Positions 1 through 8,135 of a stretch of 56,412 nucleotides of DNA are shown piece after piece. The position numbers and the translations under genes are program-made. Origin of the DNA: JABSQH01 sp039177505 (GTDB lineage: Bacteria > Actinomycetota > Acidimicrobiia > Acidimicrobiales > Ilumatobacteraceae); NCBI GenBank assembly GCA_039177505.1, contig JBCDFR010000026.1:1-56412 (forward strand). The letters run 5' to 3'. The notes under the pieces are model-generated. The model had not been told where the DNA came from. It worked only from the letters and a program-made list of their open reading frames with translations, and ran no database searches. Each line of letters begins with the position of its first letter. Within the stretch, counting starts at the first letter, position 1.

Positions 1-81
1 CGGGAGGCGACGTTCTACACGATTCAGGCGCAGACCGCCGACGGCCGGTCCGCCACGCTCCGGGCGATCGCCGAGGCCTGA
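1..81 (+). CDS. C-terminal end of an unidentified protein (partial)
   Basis: The first 81 bases read in frame 1 as 26 codons ending with TGA at 79-81. The residues end in ...LRAIAEA. The start lies outside the window. The frame is open with typical high-GC codon use, and it ends directly against the convergent crotonase gene, so it is probably the tail of a real gene. No domain can be recognised from 26 residues. Confidence 0.6.
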   Translation, partial: REATFYTIQAQTADGRSATLRAIAEA

Positions 82-882
82 TCAGTCCGCGGCCGACTGA
101 TTGAACACGGGCGCGCGCTTCTCCAGAAACGCCATCATCCCCTCGCGTGCGTCGGGCGAGCCGATCGTCAGATGCACCGCCGCCCGTTCCGCAGCGAGGA
201 GATCATCGAGGGGCCGCGACTGGGAGTCCTGCAGCATCTCGAGCATGCCTCGCACCGCGAGCCGCGGCTGTCGCGCGAGTTCGGCAGCGAGCGCACGGGC
301 GCGATCTTTCAATTCCGTCAGCGGCCACACCTCGTGTACGAGGCCGATCGACAACGCCTCGGGTCCGGAGATCCGCTTCGAACGCAGGATCATGTCGAGT
401 GCGTGCTCCCGACCAACGGTCTTGGCCAGGCGCGCACTGCCGCCCCAGGCCGGCGTCGACCCGAGATCCAGCTCCGGGAGGCCGATCGACGCTCCGTCCG
501 CTGCCGCCACCCGAAACGTGCATCCCAACGGCAGTTCGATGCCTGCACCGAGGCAATTGCCGAACAGGGTGGCGACCGACGGCTTGCCCATCGTCTCGAT
601 GCGGTCGATGAGGTCGAGCCGCTGATCGAAGAAGGCATCGACCCCACCCGCTCGTTGGATGCCTTCGGGCAGTTGCTTGAGGTTCATCCCGACCGAGAAG
701 TTGGCCGTGCCTTCCGCAGTCACGACGAACGCGCGAATCGCATCGTCGGCCGCGATGTCGTCGATGACCTCCAACAGGCGGTCGACGTAATCGAGCGTCA
801 TCCGATTGAGCGGGTCGTCGTTGGTCGAGATCACGGCCACACCATCGTCGTGTTTGGTGTAGATCAACGGCTGGCTGCTCAT
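82..882 (-). CDS. Enoyl-CoA hydratase/isomerase family protein
   Basis: A 266-residue crotonase-fold protein, full length for the family (about 260). Crotonases hydrate or isomerise acyl-CoA thioesters, as in beta-oxidation. Visible landmarks are the first oxyanion-hole region (NFSVGMNLKQL, about residue 63), the second (GNCLGAGIELPLGC, about residue 108), and the LPELDLGSTPAWGG segment. The reading frame stays open about 400 bases further upstream, but the ATG at 882 is chosen because the family alignment begins there and GAGTGAGG precedes it; the extension is a low-complexity Gln/His tract. The substrate cannot be told from sequence. Confidence 0.88.
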   Translation of the reverse strand: MSSQPLIYTKHDDGVAVISTNDDPLNRMTLDYVDRLLEVIDDIAADDAIRAFVVTAEGTANFSVGMNLKQLPEGIQRAGGVDAFFDQRLDLIDRIETMGKPSVATLFGNCLGAGIELPLGCTFRVAAADGASIGLPELDLGSTPAWGGSARLAKTVGREHALDMILRSKRISGPEALSIGLVHEVWPLTELKDRARALAAELARQPRLAVRGMLEMLQDSQSRPLDDLLAAERAAVHLTIGSPDAREGMMAFLEKRAPVFNQSAAD

Positions 883-900
883 CGGTGTCCTCACTCCGGG

Positions 901-953
901 TCGTTGGTGGTGGTGCTGGTGGTGTTGCTGGTGGTGTTGCTGTTGTTGGTTGC
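901..953. repeat. TGG/TGT trinucleotide microsatellite
   Basis: An imperfect run of TGG, TGT and TGC triplets, including the unit GGTGGTGTTGCT repeated, lies between the divergent crotonase and nitroreductase genes. It is just upstream of the crotonase start. Read on the minus strand it would encode a Gln/His-rich stretch, but no start there is convincing. It may be a slippage-prone tract in the crotonase leader. Confidence 0.75.
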
Positions 954-1048
954 GGCGCACTCGACGCCAATGTTGTCGCGGGGTCGTGCCTATCGTCTCG
1001 CGATGCACGGTGTCCGGCCGGATCGGAGCGACGACGGAGGGCCACGCG

Positions 1049-1747
1049 ATGACCGCTAACGATTCGATCCCCCTGCTCGACGGGTTGGCGACCACGCGCG
1101 CGATCCGCCGGATCGCGCCCGATCCGATTCCTGAGTCCGATCTCTCGACCATCCTGTGGCACGCCACTCGCGCCCCGTCCGGCACCAACCGACAGCCGGC
1201 GCGGTTCGTGGTCTTGCGCGCCGACGAACGATCGCTGGCGGCGAAAGCGCTCCTCGCCGGGGCCTTTCGCGACGGGTGGGCCGACAAGCGCCGCGACGCC
1301 AGCTACGACTCTGGGTCGGCGCTCGATCCAACGACGCCCAAAGGTCGATCCCGGGCCGCGATGGAGTACTTCGTCGAGCACTTCGAGCAGATCCCTGTCG
1401 TCGTGCTGGCGTGTCTGATCCGGCGCCGTAAGCCCCACCCCTCGGAGGGCGCGTCGGTGTATCCGGCGGTGCAGAACCTGCTGCTCGCCGCTCGGGCGCT
1501 TGGTTACGGCGGCGTCTTGACGGGTTGGCACGGATCGGTCGAGTCCGAGCTGCGCACGTTGCTGGAGATACCGGACGAAGCGGCGATCGCCGCAACGGTC
1601 CCGCTGGGACGTCCGCTCGGCCACCACGGGCCAGTTCGCCGGCTACCACTGAGCGACGTGGTGTTCGACGGCGCCTGGGGTGCGTCCGCCGACTGGGCCG
1701 TCGATCCGCCGGGTACCCGCTTCGCCGGTCCTCCGCCCATGCGCTGA
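1049..1747 (+). CDS. Nitroreductase family protein
   Basis: A 232-residue protein of the FMN-dependent nitroreductase fold (NADPH-dependent reduction of nitro, quinone or enone compounds in the cytosol). The N-terminal half has the family pattern: TTRAIRRIAPDPIP (about residue 15), then HATRAPSGTNRQPARF (about residue 38), the FMN phosphate-binding region. The C-terminal half has NLLLAARALGYGGVLTGW, typical of the nicotinamide/FMN pocket. The ATG at 1049 follows CGGAGGG at 1034-1040, which fixes the start. It is divergent from the crotonase gene. The physiological substrate is unknown. Confidence 0.85.
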   Translation: MTANDSIPLLDGLATTRAIRRIAPDPIPESDLSTILWHATRAPSGTNRQPARFVVLRADERSLAAKALLAGAFRDGWADKRRDASYDSGSALDPTTPKGRSRAAMEYFVEHFEQIPVVVLACLIRRRKPHPSEGASVYPAVQNLLLAARALGYGGVLTGWHGSVESELRTLLEIPDEAAIAATVPLGRPLGHHGPVRRLPLSDVVFDGAWGASADWAVDPPGTRFAGPPPMR

Positions 1748-1762
1748 ACGATCAGCGCGGGG

Positions 1763-3718
1763 TTACACGAGCAGCGGGTTCGTCACCACTTCGACGAGCG
1801 CTGGGCCAGGATGATCGAGCGCGGCGGTGAACGCGCCGTCGAGATCGGCGGGGTCGGTCACTTGGATCCCGCGCGCGCCGCACAACTCGGCGAACGCCGA
1901 GAAGTCGGGATTGTGCAACGACGTTTGCCACACCTCGAAGTTGCCCGCTCGCTGCTCTTTGGAGATCTTGCCCAGCTCGCCGTTGTTCAGCAGCACGTGG
2001 GTGATGTTCATGCCGTACTTCACCGCCGTCGTCAGCTCCATTGCGTACTGCGCGAAGCCGCCGTCGCCGCTGATGCTGAGCACCTGTCGATCGTCGCCAA
2101 CCGCGGCCCACAGCCCCATCGCCGCAGGGAAGGCGAACCCGATCGAGCCGAGGTACCCCGACATCACGAGGTCCTGTCGTCCCGACGCCTCGAAGTACCG
2201 ACCGAACGAGTAGGTGTTGTTGCCGACGTCGACGGCGATCGCCGCACGCGGATCGACCGTGCGATTGAGACTGTCCATCACCGCCGCTGCGCCGACACCT
2301 TGCGACGCATCGTCATCCACGCGGCGGGCCTTCTCGGCGCGCCAGATACGCCACCGTTGGGCCAGCTCCGACTCGAAGCGGCCGCGGGCGACGTCGTCAC
2401 CGAGCGCGGTCCTGATGGCCGCAGCGCTCAAGGCCACGTCGCCGAGCACCGGCGCCTCGACCTGACTGAATCGCCCGAGCGACATCGGGTCGTCGTCGAC
2501 ATGAATCGTCGGCTTGTACTCCGCAATGCCGGTGTGGTTGGAGAAGCTGGCGCCGAACACGAGCAATAGGTCGCTCTCGTTCATCATCCAGCTCGCCACC
2601 GGGGTACCCGAGCGTCCCATCACGCCGGCCGCGAGCGGATGCGTATCGCCGACCAGACCCTTGGCCTTGAACGTCGTAGCGATCGGTGCGCCCAGCCGGT
2701 CGGCGAGTTCGACAATGGGCGCCATCTTGCCCCGACAACCGGCGCCGACGACGACCATCGGCCGCTCAGCGCCGCGGACCATGTCGACCGCATTGCGGAC
2801 CGCAGCGATGGATGGCGCCGACGGGTGAATTGGCGTCCGCCCCTGCGGCCCACCGGCAGCGGCCTCGCCGCCAGCGGGATGTACCTGCACTTCGTCGGGA
2901 AGCACGAGGTGGGCGACGTCGCGACCAACGATCGCGTGCTTCATGGCCAACGTCGCCAACTCGGCGTGAGCCGAGGTGATGTGCACGGTCTCGCTGTACG
3001 CAGTGACGTCGCTGAATGCCGCTTCGAGATCGGTGTCCTGGAATGCGCCGCGCCCGCGCACCTTCGACGGCACCTGCCCCGAGATCGCGAGGATCGGCGC
3101 ACCGTCCTCCTTCGCGTCGTACAACCCGGTGAGCAGATTGGTAGATCCCGGGCCGGCGATTCCGAAGCAACCGGCAACCTGACCGGTGAGCTTGCCGTAC
3201 GCCGACGCCGCGAACGACGCCGCACCCTCGTGGCGCACGCCGATGTAGGTCAGCTCCCCGCGTTGCTCCGCGCGACGCATGGCGTCGCCGAACCCGAGGT
3301 TGCTGTGACCGACGATCCCAAATACGTGAGTCAGGCCCCAGTTGGTCATCGTCTCGACGAGCACGTCGGACACCGTCCGCTCGCCGGCGTCGTCAGGCGG
3401 CAAGAACGCGTACACGCCGTCGGCGCGCACCTCGACGTCGAAACACTCCGGTGCGTCGGTGAACCCCTCCGGTGGCTGTCCGGTGAGCGGCGAGTAGTCG
3501 AATCCGTGCCACGGGCAACGCAGCCATCCGCGTTCGATCGATCCTTCCCCGAGCGGACCACCCTGATGGGGACACGCATTGTCGAGACAGCCGTACCGCC
3601 CGTCGTGATGAGTGACCGCGAGCGAACGCCGCCCCACCGTCACCGTGGTGACCCGCCCATCGTCGAGTTCGTGGGGGTCGAGAATCTTGTGCCAGTGGTC
3701 GGGCGACTCGTCTGCCAT
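1763..3718 (-). CDS. Rieske [2Fe-2S] domain fused to a ThDP-dependent oxidase/synthase-like enzyme
   Basis: A 651-residue fusion. Residues 1-110 are a Rieske ferredoxin-like domain with both ligand pairs: CPH (C49, H51) and CPWH (C68, H71). Residues 115 to the end are a complete thiamine-diphosphate enzyme of the acetolactate synthase/pyruvate oxidase family. Its PYR domain has the activating Glu in RHEGAASFAASAYG, a central domain follows, and the PP domain has the GDGG...NN Mg-ThDP motif (GDGGFAQYAMELTTAVKYG, then LLNNGELG). The reading frame is unbroken between the domains. The ATG at 3718 follows GGAGG. Such enzymes decarboxylate 2-oxo acids; a covalently attached Rieske cluster suggests an electron exit to or from the ThDP intermediate, which is inference. 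The substrate is unknown. Confidence 0.88.
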   Translation of the reverse strand: MADESPDHWHKILDPHELDDGRVTTVTVGRRSLAVTHHDGRYGCLDNACPHQGGPLGEGSIERGWLRCPWHGFDYSPLTGQPPEGFTDAPECFDVEVRADGVYAFLPPDDAGERTVSDVLVETMTNWGLTHVFGIVGHSNLGFGDAMRRAEQRGELTYIGVRHEGAASFAASAYGKLTGQVAGCFGIAGPGSTNLLTGLYDAKEDGAPILAISGQVPSKVRGRGAFQDTDLEAAFSDVTAYSETVHITSAHAELATLAMKHAIVGRDVAHLVLPDEVQVHPAGGEAAAGGPQGRTPIHPSAPSIAAVRNAVDMVRGAERPMVVVGAGCRGKMAPIVELADRLGAPIATTFKAKGLVGDTHPLAAGVMGRSGTPVASWMMNESDLLLVFGASFSNHTGIAEYKPTIHVDDDPMSLGRFSQVEAPVLGDVALSAAAIRTALGDDVARGRFESELAQRWRIWRAEKARRVDDDASQGVGAAAVMDSLNRTVDPRAAIAVDVGNNTYSFGRYFEASGRQDLVMSGYLGSIGFAFPAAMGLWAAVGDDRQVLSISGDGGFAQYAMELTTAVKYGMNITHVLLNNGELGKISKEQRAGNFEVWQTSLHNPDFSAFAELCGARGIQVTDPADLDGAFTAALDHPGPALVEVVTNPLLV

Positions 3719-3744
3719 GTGAACCTCCGTGGTCAGCCGCGAGG

Positions 3745-3933
3745 CTACGAGCCCGGCGGCCCGGAGCGCTGCTCGTGAGATCGGTCGGCATGTGTACCGA
3801 GGCCACGGCCGCGTGGGCCAAGCGTTTCTGCTGCCCAGTCGGCCAACTCCTGATCGATCACGGTGGCCAATGCGTTGGTGACGTGCTGTGGTACGTCCGC
3901 GCTCCTCGAGTGCCGCGACGTGGTGTTGTTCAT
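3745..3933 (-). CDS. Possible small hypothetical protein
   Basis: A 62-codon frame starting MNNTTSRHSRSADVPQ, placed between two co-directional genes with 14- and 26-base spacers. The middle (about residues 17-38) reads as a plausible amphipathic helix, but the end is Arg/Gly/His-rich and no clear ribosome site precedes the ATG. It could equally be untranslated leader of the Rieske-ThDP gene. Confidence 0.25.
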   Translation of the reverse strand: MNNTTSRHSRSADVPQHVTNALATVIDQELADWAAETLGPRGRGLGTHADRSHEQRSGPPGS

Positions 3934-3947
3934 CGACAGCACGAACC

Positions 3948-4655
3948 CTATGTGAGCCGGGCGACACCCTCGGCGAAGAACCGGCCGGCGTGATCGGTTC
4001 CACGAGCCTGGAGATCGGTACGCGAAAACACCGCTCCGAACGGCGCGTTCCAGAACCCGTCGTCTCCGGGACGTTCGGGACCCCACGGTCCGACGTAGAG
4101 ATAAGGCTCTGCGGAGAATCCATCGCCAGGTGATCCGCCGAGGTTGATCCCCGTTCCGTCGGCGAGGTGCACCTCGATCGCGACATCGAAGTGCTCGGGC
4201 CACAGCCGAGGACCGGTGACCGCGAGCCCGCGACTGGCGAGCTCGATCACCGCGTCGTCGACGGCTGCCCCAGCTGCGACGAACCACGCAGCGAGCGACT
4301 CAAGCGCCTCGGAATCGACGTCGATCGCCGCATTGCGATCACCGATCGGAGGCGTATCGGGACCAGCGTCGTAGGGCGCGTCGAGGTCGACCGCTGCGAC
4401 CTCGGCGAGTTCTTGCAGGCTCGACCCGACGATCGACGTCGACACGACGTGACCGCCCGGCGCCGCCTCGTCCTCGACGACTAACCACGACCCGACGATC
4501 CGGACCCTGCGACCCGCGCCGGAAAACGCCGGCGTTCCGATGCCGCCGGGCAGGACTCGTAACGAGATCCGCTCCGTGACCGCCGCACGCGCTCGCGAGA
4601 CGACGTGAGTGGCCACCCGATGGAGCTGTTGACGGGCGATCGATTCGGTGGGCAT
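3948..4655 (-). CDS. Conserved hypothetical protein
   Basis: A 235-residue protein without signal peptide or membrane segments. The ATG at 4655 is preceded by GGAGGACCC, a strong ribosome site. It has an N-terminal Arg-rich helix (residues 8-30), an alternating beta-rich middle, and a C-terminal segment with RLWPEHFDVAIEV and EPYLYVGPWGPERPG. That segment looks structured and conserved, but I cannot assign it to a named family. It is co-directional with the Rieske-ThDP gene and may share its transcript. Confidence 0.7.
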   Translation of the reverse strand: MPTESIARQQLHRVATHVVSRARAAVTERISLRVLPGGIGTPAFSGAGRRVRIVGSWLVVEDEAAPGGHVVSTSIVGSSLQELAEVAAVDLDAPYDAGPDTPPIGDRNAAIDVDSEALESLAAWFVAAGAAVDDAVIELASRGLAVTGPRLWPEHFDVAIEVHLADGTGINLGGSPGDGFSAEPYLYVGPWGPERPGDDGFWNAPFGAVFSRTDLQARGTDHAGRFFAEGVARLT

Positions 4656-4720
4656 GGGTCCTCCAGTTCGCCCGACGCGGCGAGGCGCCGAACTGTAGGC
4701 GAAAGCTCGAGGGCGGCCGC

Positions 4721-5140
4721 TCAGCCGAGCGCCTTCAGCTCGTCGATGCGCTCGCCTTCGTCGGGATCGATCTCGTCGGTTTCAACGAACGCCCGCACGC
4801 ACTCCACCGCCTGGTCGGCGCTCAGACGTCGCGAGCTCAGTGCCAACACGTTCGCGTCGTTCCAGCGACGGGCGTTGGTCGCCACCCACGCATCGTGGGC
4901 CTGGGCCGCACGGATCCCTGCGACCTTGTTCGCCGCGATGGCGGTGCCGGTACCGGTCCAGCACATGACGACGCCGAGATCTGCGTTGTGCTGCGCGACT
5001 GCCGTCGCCAACCCATGCGCCATCGACGGCCACCCGGCGGCGTCGACCTCGACCAGGACATGGTGTTCGTCGATCCAGGAGCGCACCGCAGCAACAACTT
5101 CGTTGTCGTCGTCGGCACCGAACGCGATCTGCTGGGCCAT
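4721..5140 (-). CDS. RpiB/LacAB-type sugar-phosphate isomerase family protein
   Basis: A 139-residue protein of the RpiB fold (ribose-5-phosphate/ribulose-5-phosphate isomerase and relatives). The family signature is clear in MCWTGTGTAIAANKVAGIRA (about residues 59-78), including the Cys of the CGTG-type loop, and in ARRWNDANVLALSSR. The N-terminal SDHAG signature is changed to GADDDN, so the usual His is missing. Either the substrate differs or catalysis is altered. The ATG at 5140 gives the family length. It is divergent from the alpha/beta hydrolase by 60 bases. Confidence 0.75.
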   Translation of the reverse strand: MAQQIAFGADDDNEVVAAVRSWIDEHHVLVEVDAAGWPSMAHGLATAVAQHNADLGVVMCWTGTGTAIAANKVAGIRAAQAHDAWVATNARRWNDANVLALSSRRLSADQAVECVRAFVETDEIDPDEGERIDELKALG

Positions 5141-5200
5141 GCCCCACTCTCTCACGCTTGCGTCACCCCGGTGGCCAGACCGCGCCCTACGGTGGCGATC

Positions 5201-6172
5201 ATGGAGGCTGCCGAGCGGTACCGCAAACGCACTGTCGAATACGCAGGTGTGGTCGGCGTCGATCTGGACATCACCAGTGCGAACCCCGTCAACTTCCACG
5301 AGGCAATCACTGCGCCGGCCTCGTGCGCTCCACAGTCGATCGACGCCAAGTTGTTCGCCGCCCAGGGCGCCGTCGACCAGCCAACTGTGATGGTCGTACC
5401 CGGGAGTCTCGGGGTTGGTCCGAATCACGAGGCGCACGCGGAGACTCTGGTCGAGGCCGGCTACGTCGTCTGCGTGCTCGATCCGTTCGGACCACGATCG
5501 GTTGCGTCGACGGTCGGCGATCAGACGCAATACAGCTTCGCTGCAAGCGCCTGGGACGTGCTCGCCACCCTGTGCGCGCTCGCCGCGCGCCCCGAGGTCG
5601 ATCCGATGCGTGTCGCCGCTCAGGGGCACAGCCGCGGCGGATCCGCTGTCACGATCGCCAGCTGTCGCCGCTTCGCTGACGCCATCGTTGGGTCCGATAT
5701 CGCGCTCGCTGCGACGTACGCGGTGTACCCCTGGTGCGGTCAACAGTTTCTCGATCCGTCGATCGGGCCGACCAACGTTCGAGCGATCATCGGCGACCTC
5801 GACGAATGGTGCTCGGTGCAACAGGTACAAGCGCAGATACAGGCGATGCGGCTGTCGGGCGGGGCGGCGACGATACGTGTCGTACCCGGAGCGCATCACA
5901 GCTTCGATCGACACGAACCCGTCCACACGATCGAGGAGGCCAGCGTCGCACCGGCCGCGCCCACCACGATGCTCGGCGACGACGGCGCCATGATTCCGGC
6001 GGGCAACGATCGCCCCGACCCTGATCTGGTCGATGGTGACGTCTTTCGCACGTCGGTCACAGCCGGTCTGGGCCGACTCGGCGCTGCGATCGGCGGCACC
6101 GCCGGCCAACCCGAGCTGTTCCGACGCGACATGCTCGACTTCTACGCCGCCACGATCGGACGAGGCCGCTGA
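5201..6172 (+). CDS. Alpha/beta hydrolase (dienelactone hydrolase-like)
   Basis: A 323-residue protein with the nucleophile elbow GHSRGG (about residue 145), a probable acid in IIGDLDEW and the catalytic His in GAHHSFDRHE. It therefore has a complete Ser-Asp-His triad. The N-terminal part is typical of cytosolic dienelactone-hydrolase-like esterases (VMVVPGSLGVGPNHEAHAE). The last 80 residues extend beyond the usual hydrolase core. The start is the ATG at 5201. The next gene begins four bases after its stop, so both are probably one operon. Confidence 0.82.
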   Translation: MEAAERYRKRTVEYAGVVGVDLDITSANPVNFHEAITAPASCAPQSIDAKLFAAQGAVDQPTVMVVPGSLGVGPNHEAHAETLVEAGYVVCVLDPFGPRSVASTVGDQTQYSFAASAWDVLATLCALAARPEVDPMRVAAQGHSRGGSAVTIASCRRFADAIVGSDIALAATYAVYPWCGQQFLDPSIGPTNVRAIIGDLDEWCSVQQVQAQIQAMRLSGGAATIRVVPGAHHSFDRHEPVHTIEEASVAPAAPTTMLGDDGAMIPAGNDRPDPDLVDGDVFRTSVTAGLGRLGAAIGGTAGQPELFRRDMLDFYAATIGRGR

Positions 6173-6175
6173 CCG

Positions 6176-6886
6176 GTGGGGGTGCTCGCGCTCTGGGCCA
6201 CGCCGCGCACCGTGTCGACCGCGTTCGAGCGGATGATGATCGAGCGCGCCGACCACCTCGTGCTCGACGAGCCGTGGTCGCGGGCGTACTACCTCGGCCC
6301 ACAGCGGCGCTCTGAGCGCTACCCGCTGACGTTTCCAGAGTCGACGTACGAGGCGATCGAGTCGAGCGTGCTCGAACTCGGGGGCGGGCAACCGGTGTTC
6401 GTCAAGGACATGGCGTACCACGCAGCACCAGGGATCACCGACGAGGCGCTGAGGTCGATGCGCCACACGTTTCTCATCCGCAAGCCGGATGCCGCGCTTG
6501 CGTCGTTGCATCGGCAGTGGCCGGACTTCACCGAGGACGAAGCCGGATACCGCGCCCAGCGGAACCTCTTCGTACGGGTCGTCGAGCTACAAGGAGAGCC
6601 CCCCGTCGTCATCGACAGTGACGTGCTGCTCGCCGATCCGTCGAGAATCGTCGCCGAGTGGTCTGAGCGCATCGGTATCGAGCACCACACCGCGTCGCTC
6701 ACGTGGTCGAGTGGGATGCGCGCCGAGTGGCCCCTCTGGCACGACTGGTACACGAACGCCGCCCGCTCCACCGGCTTCGTCCCTCCCGTCGACACCTCCC
6801 GAACGCCGCTTCAGTCGACAGTGGAGCGGGCGGTGAGCGAGGCGGCGGCACACTTCGATGCGCTGCGTGTACACGCCATCGAGTAG
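6176..6886 (+). CDS. Sulfotransferase-like family protein
   Basis: A 236-residue protein starting at GTG 6176, four bases after the preceding stop. The N-terminal ALWATPRTVSTAFERMM resembles the PAPS 5'-phosphosulfate loop of bacterial sulfotransferase-like proteins (xxPRSxSTxFxR). HTFLIRKPDAALASLHRQ resembles the 3'-phosphate-binding segment (IRxPxxxxxS). Sulfotransferases move sulfate from PAPS to an alcohol or amine, but many members of this group are uncharacterised and the acceptor cannot be inferred. Confidence 0.72.
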   Translation: MGVLALWATPRTVSTAFERMMIERADHLVLDEPWSRAYYLGPQRRSERYPLTFPESTYEAIESSVLELGGGQPVFVKDMAYHAAPGITDEALRSMRHTFLIRKPDAALASLHRQWPDFTEDEAGYRAQRNLFVRVVELQGEPPVVIDSDVLLADPSRIVAEWSERIGIEHHTASLTWSSGMRAEWPLWHDWYTNAARSTGFVPPVDTSRTPLQSTVERAVSEAAAHFDALRVHAIE

Positions 6887-6961
6887 CCGCTGCGGCCCCG
6901 CCTGAACGTCAGTCGGGCGCCACTCGATGTCGTCTGCGCTCGGGCTCGCACCTAGCCTTGC

Positions 6962-8131
6962 GTGGCTGTGAGCAACAAGTGGTTCGAGTCGATCGCCATC
7001 GCGCAAAAACGCGCCAAGCGTCGGTTGCCACGATCGGTCTACGGAGCGCTGATCGCCGGGGCCGACCAGGGCCTGACCTCGAACGACAACATGAATGCGT
7101 TCGACGAGCTGGTGATGCTCCCGGTCACCGCCGGCCAGCCCCCATCGCGCGACCTGTCAACGACGGTGTTCGGCCAAGAGATGTCGATGCCGGTGATGAT
7201 CTCACCGACCGGTGTCCAAGCGGTACACCCCGACGGTGAGGTCGCAGTCGCCCGGGCTGCGGCCGGGCGCGGCGTGGCGATGGGCCTGTCGTCGTTCGCC
7301 AGCAAACCGCTGACCGATGTGATCGAAGCGAACCCCCACACCTACTTTCAGATCTACTGGGCGGGCGATCGCGACTCGATCGTGGAGCGCATCGATCGCG
7401 CCCACAGTCTGGGCGCGAAGGGGCTCATCGTCACTCTCGACTGGTCGTTCGTGCACAGCCGCGACTGGGGCAGCCCACCGATTCCCGCGTCGATCGATCT
7501 GCGCACGATGGTGCGTCACGCTCCTGAAGTGATGATACGTCCGGCGTGGCTGGCGACGTGGTTGGCGAGGCGTCAGCTTCCTGAACTCAGCGTGCCGAAC
7601 TTCGTGACGGGAGATGAGTCGCCGCCTGGGTTCTTCGACGCCTACGGCGTGTGGGCCGGCACCCCGCCACCGACGTGGGACGACATTGCCTGGCTACGCA
7701 AACAGTGGGACGGCCCGTTCATGGTCAAAGGCATCATGCGCCGATCCGAAGCGCGACAGGCGGTCGACGCCGGCGCCACGGCGATCTCGGTGTCGAACCA
7801 CGGCGGCAACAACGTCGATGGTGCGCCAGCTGCAATTCGCGTGCTCCCCGGGGTTGCCGACGAGGTGGGTGGGGAGGTCGACGTCGTGATGGATGGCGGC
7901 ATCCGGCGCGGTAGCGACATCGTCAAATGCCTGGCACTTGGGGCCGATGCGGTGATGATCGGACGCGCCTACCTGTGGGGTCTCGCCGCCAACGGTCAAG
8001 CCGGAGTGGAAAACGTCCTCGACGTGCTGCGCGACGGCATCGACACCACGATGCGCGCCCTCGGCCGTTCGTCGATCGGTGAACTGTGCCGGGACGACGT
8101 CGTCATTCCCGACGGCTTCACCCGCGGCTGA
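6962..8131 (+). CDS. mftD: MftD-family FMN-dependent alpha-hydroxy-acid dehydrogenase-type protein
   Basis: A 389-residue flavoprotein of the lactate dehydrogenase/glycolate oxidase fold. It follows the mycobacterial MftD (LldD1) sequence along its whole length: NKWFE..AIAQKRAKRRLP at the start, ISPTGVQAVHPDGEVAVARA, FSSFASKP-like LSSFASKP, ISVSNHGGNNVDG with the catalytic His and Arg region, and DGGIRRGSDIVK...GADAVMIGRAYLWGLAANG for FMN phosphate binding. MftD oxidatively converts the MftC/MftE product to premycofactocin. The GTG at 6962 matches the family start. No mftA, mftB, mftC or mftE is in this window. Confidence 0.85.
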   Translation: MAVSNKWFESIAIAQKRAKRRLPRSVYGALIAGADQGLTSNDNMNAFDELVMLPVTAGQPPSRDLSTTVFGQEMSMPVMISPTGVQAVHPDGEVAVARAAAGRGVAMGLSSFASKPLTDVIEANPHTYFQIYWAGDRDSIVERIDRAHSLGAKGLIVTLDWSFVHSRDWGSPPIPASIDLRTMVRHAPEVMIRPAWLATWLARRQLPELSVPNFVTGDESPPGFFDAYGVWAGTPPPTWDDIAWLRKQWDGPFMVKGIMRRSEARQAVDAGATAISVSNHGGNNVDGAPAAIRVLPGVADEVGGEVDVVMDGGIRRGSDIVKCLALGADAVMIGRAYLWGLAANGQAGVENVLDVLRDGIDTTMRALGRSSIGELCRDDVVIPDGFTRG

Positions 8132-8135
8132 CGAG

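Noticed and set aside
203..1627. Long minus frames upstream of the crotonase ATG
   Set aside because: They cross the divergent nitroreductase gene and contain the Gln/His microsatellite; the conserved protein starts at 882.
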